Shown here one piece after another: positions 24,503 to 31,565 of a stretch of 32,754 nucleotides of DNA (positions are counted from its first letter, which is position 1; each line of letters begins with the position of its first letter). Source of the DNA: DAOTVD01 sp034437075 (GTDB lineage: Bacteria; Chloroflexota; Anaerolineae; Aggregatilineales; J027); assembly GCA_034437075.1 (NCBI GenBank), contig DAOTVD010000024.1, forward strand, positions 1-32,754. Direction: 5' to 3'. The notes under the pieces were generated by a model. That model ran no database searches. It saw nothing but the letters and a program-made list of their open reading frames with translations, and had not been told where the DNA came from. Both the position numbers and the translations under genes were made by a program.

Positions 24503-26026
24503 ATGACCGTATTGTATCTCAAGACTGGGCTCAGAACGATAGCACTTAAGTCTCGCGTGGTGCTGGCAATAAATCTGGTGGGCGCTTTATTATTTGCGGG
24601 GGTCTATGCCATCCAAACATCACCGCCCGATACCAGCCGGACTTGGCAACCTGCCCCGCTGCCCCCTACGACCGCAGCCCATCCGCCACGCCCGCTAGAT
24701 ACCCCGGTCATTCTGGCGGATGGTCTCCTTTGGCGGGCCGTGGATGGTTTGCGTTTTGCGGCTTGGGATGGGGCCACCACGCAGCATTACACCTGGGTAC
24801 AAGGTATTCCGGTTGATTGGGATGTCGTGCCGGGCCAGGCTGTGCAACATTTATTCTGGCGCACAGAGCAGGATGATTTATGGCACGCGCGTTTGGATGC
24901 AGCAGGGCGGCAACTCAGCGCGCCGTTTGCCCTGGTCAACGGGCGGGCAGGGGCTTTTGCCGGGATGGCCCTGGCTGAAGATGAGGCGCTCGTATTGTGG
25001 ATTGACTCACAAAGCGGCGTTCTGGAAGCGCGCCGCATCGGGTCAGGCGGGCGAGTATTCCCCTCAGCCACGCTTGCCGAAGGTGTGGAAGTTTTCGCGG
25101 TCAGTAGGCCATCGGCAACTTTGCCTACGCTTTTGCCGCGTGTGGCCTGGGTGAGTGCAAATACGCTATTTTCGGCCCGGTTAGATGCGGATGATCTGAG
25201 CTTAACGGATATACAGCAGCACCAGACCTGGCCCTCTGATGTGGCGGCGACCGAGCTAAGCGTGTGGGTGCTACAGACAGAGGATGCATACGCGCTGATC
25301 TGGGGTGCGCGTGATCCGCAACGCCCAGATGCAACATTATATGAGGCTATGAGCGTTATAAGCCAAGGCACCCGGCACGATGTATGGCCGTTTTCGCAAG
25401 CAATTCCCCAACGGTGGGCTACCCCCGCCGCCGATAGCGCGCGCCTGGCCTTGACGCTGTGGCAAAATGGCGTCTGGTTACCCACCTGGGTGGCCCTTAC
25501 GCCCGATGGCACGTTTGCGCGCCAGACAATCCCCACTACGCAGCCCGTCAACGGCGGGCCACCTCATATGAACGAAACACGTTTAGTGTGGACAACATTT
25601 GATGGGCGTAGCACAGATTTAGTACTCTATCGCCCGCAAGTTGTGCAACCGCCGCCTCTGGGCCCCGCTTTGGCCGAAGCTTTGCCGGGTGCATGGCGCG
25701 CCTTGGCCTGGTTAATGCTGCCGGGTCTGGTCGCCTGGCGGATGGGTCAGCAACCGGCGGCTTGGCCCGTCGCGCTTGGGATATTCTGGGGCGTAGGGCT
25801 TGTGTATCTTCTCGGCGCTGGGCGTATGCCTATGTCAGATGTCTTGTGGGCGCTGGGGGTGACCAACCTAGCAGGGTATTTCGTGACACTCGGGCTATTG
25901 CAATTGATAGCGGCGGGGTTGAGCTATACCGCGCGCCCGGGCATCTCAATCGGAGTACGGCAGGGCACCTATTTGCTGACGCTCGCCATTATGACCTGTG
26001 CAATTTTCCATGCTTCAGTAGAATAG
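24503..26026 (+). CDS. Membrane-anchored protein of unknown function with a large extracytoplasmic domain
   Basis: I do not recognise this 507-residue protein. It has an N-terminal membrane anchor (about 19-38, VVLAINLVGALLFAGVYAIQ), then a Pro-rich linker. A region of about 340 residues (60-390) follows with many short beta-like repeats (for example LWRAVDGLRFAAWDG, LFWRTEQDDLWHARLD, LVWTTFDGRSTDLVLYRPQ), suggesting a beta-propeller. The C-terminus has about four hydrophobic helices (about 398-412, 421-441, 445-475, 485-503). It is divergent from the FHA gene and ends 32 bp before the solute-binding protein. The repeats are my reading; no catalytic motif is seen. Confidence 0.75.
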   Translation: MTVLYLKTGLRTIALKSRVVLAINLVGALLFAGVYAIQTSPPDTSRTWQPAPLPPTTAAHPPRPLDTPVILADGLLWRAVDGLRFAAWDGATTQHYTWVQGIPVDWDVVPGQAVQHLFWRTEQDDLWHARLDAAGRQLSAPFALVNGRAGAFAGMALAEDEALVLWIDSQSGVLEARRIGSGGRVFPSATLAEGVEVFAVSRPSATLPTLLPRVAWVSANTLFSARLDADDLSLTDIQQHQTWPSDVAATELSVWVLQTEDAYALIWGARDPQRPDATLYEAMSVISQGTRHDVWPFSQAIPQRWATPAADSARLALTLWQNGVWLPTWVALTPDGTFARQTIPTTQPVNGGPPHMNETRLVWTTFDGRSTDLVLYRPQVVQPPPLGPALAEALPGAWRALAWLMLPGLVAWRMGQQPAAWPVALGIFWGVGLVYLLGAGRMPMSDVLWALGVTNLAGYFVTLGLLQLIAAGLSYTARPGISIGVRQGTYLLTLAIMTCAIFHASVE

Positions 26027-26058
26027 CGCGATGTTGTCTGACTATACATGAGGATGTT

Positions 26059-27753
26059 ATGCGCATACGAGTCATCATCTTGTGCTTAGGATTGCTGGCC
26101 CTGGTTCCCCAACTCGCGGCGACACAGGACACGAACCCGCCTGAAGACCGCGTGCAGTTGGCAGTACCCAGCCCCCAAAGCCTAGACCCCGCGCGCTTAT
26201 CTCGGTTTGACGTCACTGGGCGGGATATTGTCGCGAATACTTTCGTGAGCCTGACCCGCTTCAATCCGCGTACGGGTGCCATCGAGCCCATGCTGGCCGA
26301 CAGTTGGCAAGTCAGCCCGGATGGCCTGACCTGGACATTCACCCTGCGGGATGACATCCAATGGATTCAGCAGAACCCCGAAAGCGACGTTTTTGACCCC
26401 GCGCGCCCGGTTGTGGCGGCGGATGTCGTCGCCGCGATTCAACGGGCCTGCGACCCTGCGCGGCCTACACCGTTTACCCCCAACTTGTTCATCATTGATG
26501 GCTGCCGTATTGCCCGTACAAATAACAGCTTGCAGCCCCCGGCGCTGGATACGATTGGCGTGCGCGCGGTGGATGACACGACGCTGGAATTTCGCCTGGC
26601 GTTCCCGGCGGGCTATTTTCTCAGCCTGACGACTTTGCCTGAGTTCAGCCCGTTACCGCTTGAATTTATCAACGATAGCCTGGGTAATTGGCCCCGGCCC
26701 GGCGCCGTCGTCAGTTCTGGCCCCTGGGCAATTAACCTGTGGCAACCCGGTAGTAATATTCAACTGGTGCGCAATCCGCATTGGCCGGATGATTTCGAGG
26801 GCAATCTGGCAACCGTGGATTTGCGGTTTGATATTCCGCTGGATGCCTTACCCCTTGAATTGAGCGCGGGCAATTTCGATTTCGCGCGCCTTGACCCGAG
26901 TATCGTGAATGCTGTGGAAACTGCCGCGCCTGAGCTTATCACCCTGCGGGATGGCGGAACATTGCGGTTGCTGGGCTTTTCGTTCAACTTGCGCGATGCA
27001 GAAGGCGCGCTCATCCCTAGCCCCTTGGATAACCCGGCAGTGCGGCGTGCGCTGGCCCTGGGCATTGACCGCGAACGCATTGCGGACACGCTCTTTGGCC
27101 CGACAGGCCGCTCTGCTGACCACTTTACGCCCCGTTCTGTGATTGCGGCGCCGTCCGCGCCTGGCGCGCGTTTTGACCCCGCCACAGCCAACCGACTCCT
27201 GGCCGAAGCGGGCTATCCGAATTGCGCCGGGATGGGCGTTTTGCCGCTGATAGTCCATAATGACGGCTTGAGCGTTCCGCTGGCGCAGCAGATCGTCACC
27301 GAATGGGGAACGCACCTGGGCTGTGCGCCGGAGGTGTTCCCCATTACCGAGACAGATCGTCTGACGGTGCTGGATAGCGCGCATCGCATCGTAGACGTAA
27401 CGGAGGCATCGCCCGCGCCCTTGTGGGTCATCACCTGGACTTCGGATTATCCTGACGCACATGGCTGGTTAGCGGATGCGCTGCATTGCGAATACGGTTA
27501 TTTTCGGGTGGGGCGCGATTGCGATAATGCGGATAATGCGCTGGGGCAGGCGGGCCTCGTCACGGATGTGACCCAACGCTTCTCGATCTATAACCAGGCC
27601 GAAACCCTATTCTTTGGATCGAATGGCAGTTTTCCGGTGGTCCCGCTCATCATGGAGCAAGTCGCCTGGGCGCAGCAACCTTGGCTGGATAACATCGCGC
27701 GCTATGGCGTGTTGCAATTTGATCGTTGGATTCTAACCGACGAGGCGGAATAG
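26059..27753 (+). CDS. Family-5 (oligopeptide-type) ABC transporter solute-binding protein
   Basis: Extracytoplasmic binding protein of the SBP_bac_5/DppA-OppA family. A signal peptide (1-22, IILCLGLLALVPQLAA) is followed by the typical start SLDPARLSRFDVTGRDIVA, ANTFVSLTRFNPRTG, and MLADSWQVSPDGLTWTFTLR; NPAVRRALALGIDRERIAD lies near the middle. No lipobox Cys is present, so it seems not to be a lipoprotein. Several Cys (for example in the RACD..DGCR and GRDCDNADN areas) might form disulfides. AGGAT before ATG 26059 supports this start; the frame opens far upstream inside the previous gene but that part is not a signal peptide. No permease or ATPase genes adjoin. 564 residues. Confidence 0.88.
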   Translation: MRIRVIILCLGLLALVPQLAATQDTNPPEDRVQLAVPSPQSLDPARLSRFDVTGRDIVANTFVSLTRFNPRTGAIEPMLADSWQVSPDGLTWTFTLRDDIQWIQQNPESDVFDPARPVVAADVVAAIQRACDPARPTPFTPNLFIIDGCRIARTNNSLQPPALDTIGVRAVDDTTLEFRLAFPAGYFLSLTTLPEFSPLPLEFINDSLGNWPRPGAVVSSGPWAINLWQPGSNIQLVRNPHWPDDFEGNLATVDLRFDIPLDALPLELSAGNFDFARLDPSIVNAVETAAPELITLRDGGTLRLLGFSFNLRDAEGALIPSPLDNPAVRRALALGIDRERIADTLFGPTGRSADHFTPRSVIAAPSAPGARFDPATANRLLAEAGYPNCAGMGVLPLIVHNDGLSVPLAQQIVTEWGTHLGCAPEVFPITETDRLTVLDSAHRIVDVTEASPAPLWVITWTSDYPDAHGWLADALHCEYGYFRVGRDCDNADNALGQAGLVTDVTQRFSIYNQAETLFFGSNGSFPVVPLIMEQVAWAQQPWLDNIARYGVLQFDRWILTDEAE

Positions 27754-27766
27754 GTGTGCCATTCGG

Positions 27767-27772
27767 TATAAT
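27767..27772 (+). promoter_or_regulatory. -10 element upstream of the M20 gene
   Basis: A perfect TATAAT stands at 27767-27772, 13 nt after the previous stop and 33 nt before the next ATG. No good -35 is seen 16-18 bp upstream, so this is a partial promoter call. Confidence 0.4.
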
Positions 27773-27805
27773 CGTAGGATACCGGACAATAGAAAGCATA
27801 ATGAC

Positions 27806-28987
27806 ATGACACACGAAACCATCCGCGACCGCGCGGCGGCCTTGCAAGCGCAAATGGTCGCTTGGCGGCGCGATATTCACCAGCATCCCGAGCTTGGCTT
27901 TCAAGAGACACGCACGGCGCAACTTGTCGCCAATGCGTTGCGCGGGCTGGGCCTGGAAGTTGAGGTGGGGATTGCCAAGACGGGCGTCGTGGCCCATCTG
28001 ATGAATGGCGAAGGCCCCGTGGTCGGCATTCGCGCGGATATGGATGCTTTGCCCATCCACGAAAACAATCCAGAGTTGCCCTTTGCGTCTCAAACACCAG
28101 GGGTGATGCATGCTTGTGGCCACGATGCGCATACGGCGATCTTGCTTGGCGTGGCCCATATTTTGCATGATCTGCCAGATTTACCTGCCGGAGAGATTCG
28201 TTTCTTGTTTCAACCCTGTGAAGAAACCCAGGATGACGAAAACAAAAGCGGTGGCCTGCGCATGACCGAAGAAAACGCCCTGGCAGGCGTCGATCATACG
28301 CTGGCGTTGCATGTGGCTAGCCATATCGAATCGGGTGCCGTATTGGTAGCGGAGGGGCCCATTACCGCTGCTGTAGACTCTTTCGAGGCGGTCATCAAGG
28401 GCAAAGGGTGCCATGGGGCGGCCAGTCATCTAGGAATTGACCCCATTTATATTCTGGCGCAGGTCATCAACGCGATACATGGTATCCGCGCACGGCGCAT
28501 CGACCCGGCCAAGGCGGCGACCATTTCGATTGGCTCGGTGCATGGTGGCGATGCCAATAACGTCATCCCGCACGAGGTGCGCCTAAATGGCACGATCCGC
28601 ACGTATGATCCTGACGTGCGCGAGCAAATCCGGCACGATCTCTACAGTGCGTTTGATGTCGCGCGCGCGCTAGGTGGCGATTACGAACTGCATTTGCAAC
28701 CGGGTTATCCGCCCACGATCAATGATGCCGGGGCCGTGCGGGCGATTGAGGCTAGCACGGTCGATATGTTCGGTGCAGAGGCTATGCAACCGGGCGAAGC
28801 GATCCTCGGCGGCGAAGATTTTTCATATATGACCCAAGCCGCGCCGGGGGCGATGTTCTTTTTAGGGGCAAAGTATGACGACCAAGAGCGCCCGCATCAT
28901 AGCCCAGTCTTTAATATTGACGAGGCCGTATTACAGCGCGGCGCGGCGGTGCTGGCCGAAAGCGCCCTGCGCTTGATGCGTCAATAG
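27806..28987 (+). CDS. M20D-family amidohydrolase / metallopeptidase (hippurate hydrolase-like)
   Basis: Zinc or cobalt amidohydrolase that cleaves N-acyl amino acids or amide conjugates. The 393 residues show the M20D signatures: WRRDIHQHPELGFQE (20-34), VGIRADMDALPIHE (73-86), MHACGHDAHTA (101-111, metal ligands Cys104 and His106), FQPCEE (135-140, Glu139/Glu140), LALHVASH (His169) and GGEDFSYM near the C-terminus. The usual 'QPAEE' reads QPCEE here. No signal peptide, so it is cytoplasmic. Possible roles are peptide or amino-acid conjugate recycling; the substrate is not inferable. It is preceded by an orphan peptide-binding protein and followed by the his leader. Confidence 0.92.
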   Translation: MTHETIRDRAAALQAQMVAWRRDIHQHPELGFQETRTAQLVANALRGLGLEVEVGIAKTGVVAHLMNGEGPVVGIRADMDALPIHENNPELPFASQTPGVMHACGHDAHTAILLGVAHILHDLPDLPAGEIRFLFQPCEETQDDENKSGGLRMTEENALAGVDHTLALHVASHIESGAVLVAEGPITAAVDSFEAVIKGKGCHGAASHLGIDPIYILAQVINAIHGIRARRIDPAKAATISIGSVHGGDANNVIPHEVRLNGTIRTYDPDVREQIRHDLYSAFDVARALGGDYELHLQPGYPPTINDAGAVRAIEASTVDMFGAEAMQPGEAILGGEDFSYMTQAAPGAMFFLGAKYDDQERPHHSPVFNIDEAVLQRGAAVLAESALRLMRQ

Positions 28988-29006
28988 GTAAAACCACAAA
29001 TTGTCC

Positions 29007-29035
29007 TTGCATACAGGCTCAATAAAGGTTAAACT
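29007..29035 (+). promoter_or_regulatory. Possible promoter of the his operon
   Basis: TTGCAT (29007-29012) and TAAACT (29030-29035) are separated by 17 bp. The predicted start is near A29042, which is the first base of the leader ORF. The -35 is weak (3 of 6), so the call rests mainly on spacing and context. Confidence 0.4.
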
Positions 29036-29041
29036 TTAAGT

Positions 29042-29089
29042 ATGATCAGCAATTATCTCCACCATCATTCTCATCATCCAAAAGCCTGA
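29042..29089 (+). CDS. hisL: Histidine leader peptide of the his operon attenuator
   Basis: A 15-codon ORF reads MISNYLHHHSHHPKA then TGA. Five of its 15 codons are His (CAC CAT CAT, one Ser, CAT CAT at 29060-29077). It lies 62 nt before an intrinsic terminator and 125 nt before hisG. This is the layout of a classic his leader peptide: ribosomes stall at the His codons when His-tRNA is scarce, and that lets the downstream RNA avoid the terminator. No convincing SD is visible; AAAGG is about 13 nt upstream, too far. The chance of HHHSHH directly before a his operon and terminator being accidental is low. Confidence 0.88.
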   Translation: MISNYLHHHSHHPKA

Positions 29090-29174
29090 TACGGCTGTTT
29101 TGGAGATGTTGGTGGCTGTCTGATTTCATCCCAACTTTGTGAAGCTTTCGCCCTCCGGCACCCAAGCCGGGGGG
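29055..29174 (+). promoter_or_regulatory. his attenuator RNA region
   Basis: Competing pairings are visible. ATCTCC 29055-29060, just at the first His codon, can pair with GGAGAT 29102-29107. A hairpin AGCC 29083-29086 / GGCT 29093-29096 covers the leader stop codon. GTTGG 29108-29112 can pair with CCAAC 29131-29135. GGAG 29102-29105 can also reach CTCC 29153-29156 inside the terminator stem. A ribosome stalled on the His codons would cover the first strand and free GGAGAT to oppose the terminator. I did not compute energies. Confidence 0.65.
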
Positions 29175-29180
29175 TTTTTT
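29151..29180 (+). terminator. Attenuator terminator upstream of hisG
   Basis: CCCTCCGGC 29151-29159 pairs with GCCGGGGGG 29166-29174 (9 bp with one G-T pair) around a 6-nt loop and is followed by six T at 29175-29180. It stands 34 nt before the hisG ATG, so it must be bypassed to express the operon. Confidence 0.9.
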
Positions 29181-29214
29181 ATTGCATACAGACAGTTTGC
29201 GAGGAAACCGACCC

Positions 29215-30237
29215 ATGCCATCTGATTCGGTTCGCCTGGCCCTACCCAGCAAAGGCCAATTAGGCGAAAGCACCCTGATGTTTTTTCGAAGCTGTGGACT
29301 GACCATTAACAAGACCAACCCGCGCCAGTACACGGCTACGATTCCAGCCATGCCAGAGATCGAAGTCTTGTTTCAACGCTCAGCGGATATTTCGCGCACC
29401 GTCAGCCAGGGCGATGTTGATCTCGGGATTACGGGATTTGATACGCTGGAAGAACACGCGCTAGAAGACGATGCGCATACGAGGGTCTTGCACGATGCCC
29501 TCGGATACGGGGGCTGTTCGTTGGTCATCGCCGTGCCGGATAGTTGGAATGTGCAAACTACCCAGGACTTAAGCGCATTTGCGGCCCAGCAAGGCGGCCT
29601 ACGGGTCGCGACATCCTTCCCAAACCTGACCACAAAATTCTTGACCGATCATCAGGTCGCGCCGATTAAGGTGGTGTTGGCCAGTGGTGCGTTGGAAGCC
29701 ATGCCTACGATTGGCAGCGCGGATTTCATCAGCGATATTACAGCCACGGGCACGACACTGCGCGATAATCATCTGCATGTTTTGCAGGACGGCAAAATCC
29801 TATACTCCGAAGCGTGTCTGGTTGCCAACCCAACGACCCTGCGTCAAAAACCAGCGGTGCAGCGGGTGGCGCGGCGTTTGTTGGAGCGTTTCGAGGCATT
29901 TCTGGCTGCCGAAGCGCGCTATCTAGTCTTTGCCAACATCCGGGGCGAAAGTCCCGAGGCCGTCGCCGAGCGGCTCTTTACCCAGACGGAACTCGGCGGC
30001 CTGAACGGCCCGACTATCGCGCCTGTGTACTCTCGCCAGTCCAGCCCGGCGGGCCATTGGTATTCCGTCAGCATTGTGGTGGATGGCCGTAATCTGTATG
30101 GTGCCATTCATCAATTGCGCGCGATTGATGGGAGCGGCGTGGTTGTTACGCCTATAACCTATATTTTTGACGAGTATCCGGCGCGTTGTCGCGCTTTGGA
30201 CGAATTTATTCAGAGTAACTCCGAGGAGCAATCATGA
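29215..30237 (+). CDS. hisG: ATP phosphoribosyltransferase, long form
   Basis: First enzyme of histidine synthesis: ATP + PRPP to phosphoribosyl-ATP. The catalytic part shows RLALPSKGQLGESTL, the PRPP-side DLGITGFDTLEEH, RVATSFPNLTTKF and the PRPP loop SDITATGTTLRDN. The 340 residues exceed the 299 of E. coli HisG. The C-terminal region with ANIRGESPEAVAERL, GPTIAPVYSR, QLRAIDGSGVVVTPITYIFDE is a regulatory-type domain, so no HisZ partner should be needed. I chose ATG 29215 because GAGGAAA lies about 9 nt upstream; a TTG at 29182 is next to the terminator T run and is unlikely. Its stop overlaps hisD by 4 nt. Confidence 0.93.
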   Translation: MPSDSVRLALPSKGQLGESTLMFFRSCGLTINKTNPRQYTATIPAMPEIEVLFQRSADISRTVSQGDVDLGITGFDTLEEHALEDDAHTRVLHDALGYGGCSLVIAVPDSWNVQTTQDLSAFAAQQGGLRVATSFPNLTTKFLTDHQVAPIKVVLASGALEAMPTIGSADFISDITATGTTLRDNHLHVLQDGKILYSEACLVANPTTLRQKPAVQRVARRLLERFEAFLAAEARYLVFANIRGESPEAVAERLFTQTELGGLNGPTIAPVYSRQSSPAGHWYSVSIVVDGRNLYGAIHQLRAIDGSGVVVTPITYIFDEYPARCRALDEFIQSNSEEQS

Positions 30238-31565
30238 GCGAGCTATTACCCCTTTATGACGTCTCGACCGCGCGCGCGGGCATCTTGCGGCGCGACCCGC
30301 CCGATGTGTATGCCGTGCCGGATAGCCTGTTAGATGGCATTGAACAACGCTTTGGCGAACGCCTTAACCCGGAAGGTGCTGTGCGCAAAGTGTTGGCCGA
30401 CATCCGCGAACGGGGCGACGCGGCCTTGTTCGAATGGACGCGCCGCATCGATAACTTGACGCTCGATAACTTGGCCGTGCCGCCGGAGCGTATCCGTAGC
30501 GCGCCAGAGCGTATCCCCGCTGAAGTGCGTGAAGCTTTGGTTTATGCTGCCGCGCGCATTCGCGATTTTCACGAGCGCCAGCCGTCGATTTCCTGGATGC
30601 ATAGCACTACAGCGGGCATGTTGGGGCAGCTTGTGCGCCCGGTCGAGCGGGTGGGGGTCTATGTGCCGGGGGGCACCGCGCCCTTACCATCTACCTTACT
30701 GATGTGCGCAGTGCCCGCACAGGTGGCCGGCGTGCAAGATATTATCATCTGCACGCCTTCGGAAGATGATGTGATCTACGCCGCAGCGGCCATCCTCGGC
30801 ATCGACCGCATCTTTACGCTAGGCGGCGCGCAGGCAGTCGGTGCGATGGCTTACGGCACCGAGAGCGTGCCGCGCGTGGATAAAATCGTCGGCCCCGGCA
30901 ATTTGTTTGTGACCATCGCCAAGCGCCAGGTCTATGGCACAGTCGGCATTGATGGATTGCTCGGCCCGACCGAAACGCTCGTCATCGCGGATGACACCAG
31001 TGATGCCGAACTTGCCGCCGCCGATTTACTCGCCCAAGCGGAACATGATGTGCTGGCCAGTGCTATTTTACTGACGCCTAGCCGTAGCTTTGCCGAATCT
31101 GTGCAGACTGCCGTCGCGCGTCGCTTGCAAACGCTCAGCCGGGCCGAGATCATACAGGCATCCTTACCCAGCAAAGGCGGCATTGTGCTGGTGGATGACC
31201 TGCCCCAGGCGTTCGAATTGGCCAACCAATACGCGCCAGAACATTTATGCCTGTTGATGGAAAATGCGTATGCCTGGCTGGGCTATGTGCAACACGCGGG
31301 CGGGGTCTTTGTGGGCGAGCAAAGCTACGAGGTGCTCGGCGATTATGTCGCTGGCCCCAGCCATTCGATGCCCACGGGGGGCAGCGCGCGCTTTGCCTCG
31401 CCGCTGAATGTGCTGGACTTTGTCAAAATTGTGAGTCTCGTGGGGCTGAATACCGAAGTCGCCGCCGAACTTAGTCGCCAGGCCGCCACGCTGGCCCATG
31501 CCGAGCAATTGACGGCCCACGCCGCCGCTGCCGAGGCCCGCCTGGCAAAGGACGAGCGCTCATGA
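30234..31565 (+). CDS. hisD: Histidinol dehydrogenase
   Basis: Zinc enzyme that oxidises L-histidinol to L-histidine with two NAD in the last two steps. The 443 residues carry VGVYVPGGTAPLPSTLLM, TLGGAQAVGAMAYGTESV, KIVGPGNLFVTIAKRQVYG, GPTETLVIADD, LLAQAEHD with zinc and substrate residues, YAPEHLCLL with the catalytic Glu-His pair, GDYVAGPSHSMPTGGSA and SPLNVLDFVK. All catalytic motifs are intact. It is coupled by 4-nt overlaps to hisG before it and hisC after it. Confidence 0.97.
   Translation: MSELLPLYDVSTARAGILRRDPPDVYAVPDSLLDGIEQRFGERLNPEGAVRKVLADIRERGDAALFEWTRRIDNLTLDNLAVPPERIRSAPERIPAEVREALVYAAARIRDFHERQPSISWMHSTTAGMLGQLVRPVERVGVYVPGGTAPLPSTLLMCAVPAQVAGVQDIIICTPSEDDVIYAAAAILGIDRIFTLGGAQAVGAMAYGTESVPRVDKIVGPGNLFVTIAKRQVYGTVGIDGLLGPTETLVIADDTSDAELAAADLLAQAEHDVLASAILLTPSRSFAESVQTAVARRLQTLSRAEIIQASLPSKGGIVLVDDLPQAFELANQYAPEHLCLLMENAYAWLGYVQHAGGVFVGEQSYEVLGDYVAGPSHSMPTGGSARFASPLNVLDFVKIVSLVGLNTEVAAELSRQAATLAHAEQLTAHAAAAEARLAKDERS

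Noticed and set aside
25693..26058. Upstream extension of the solute-binding protein frame by 122 codons
   Set aside because: It overlaps the previous gene out of frame, and the true signal peptide and SD are at 26059.
26848..27462. 204-codon antisense ORF inside the solute-binding protein gene
   Set aside because: Arg/Gly-rich composition typical of a shadow frame; the sense gene has clear family motifs.
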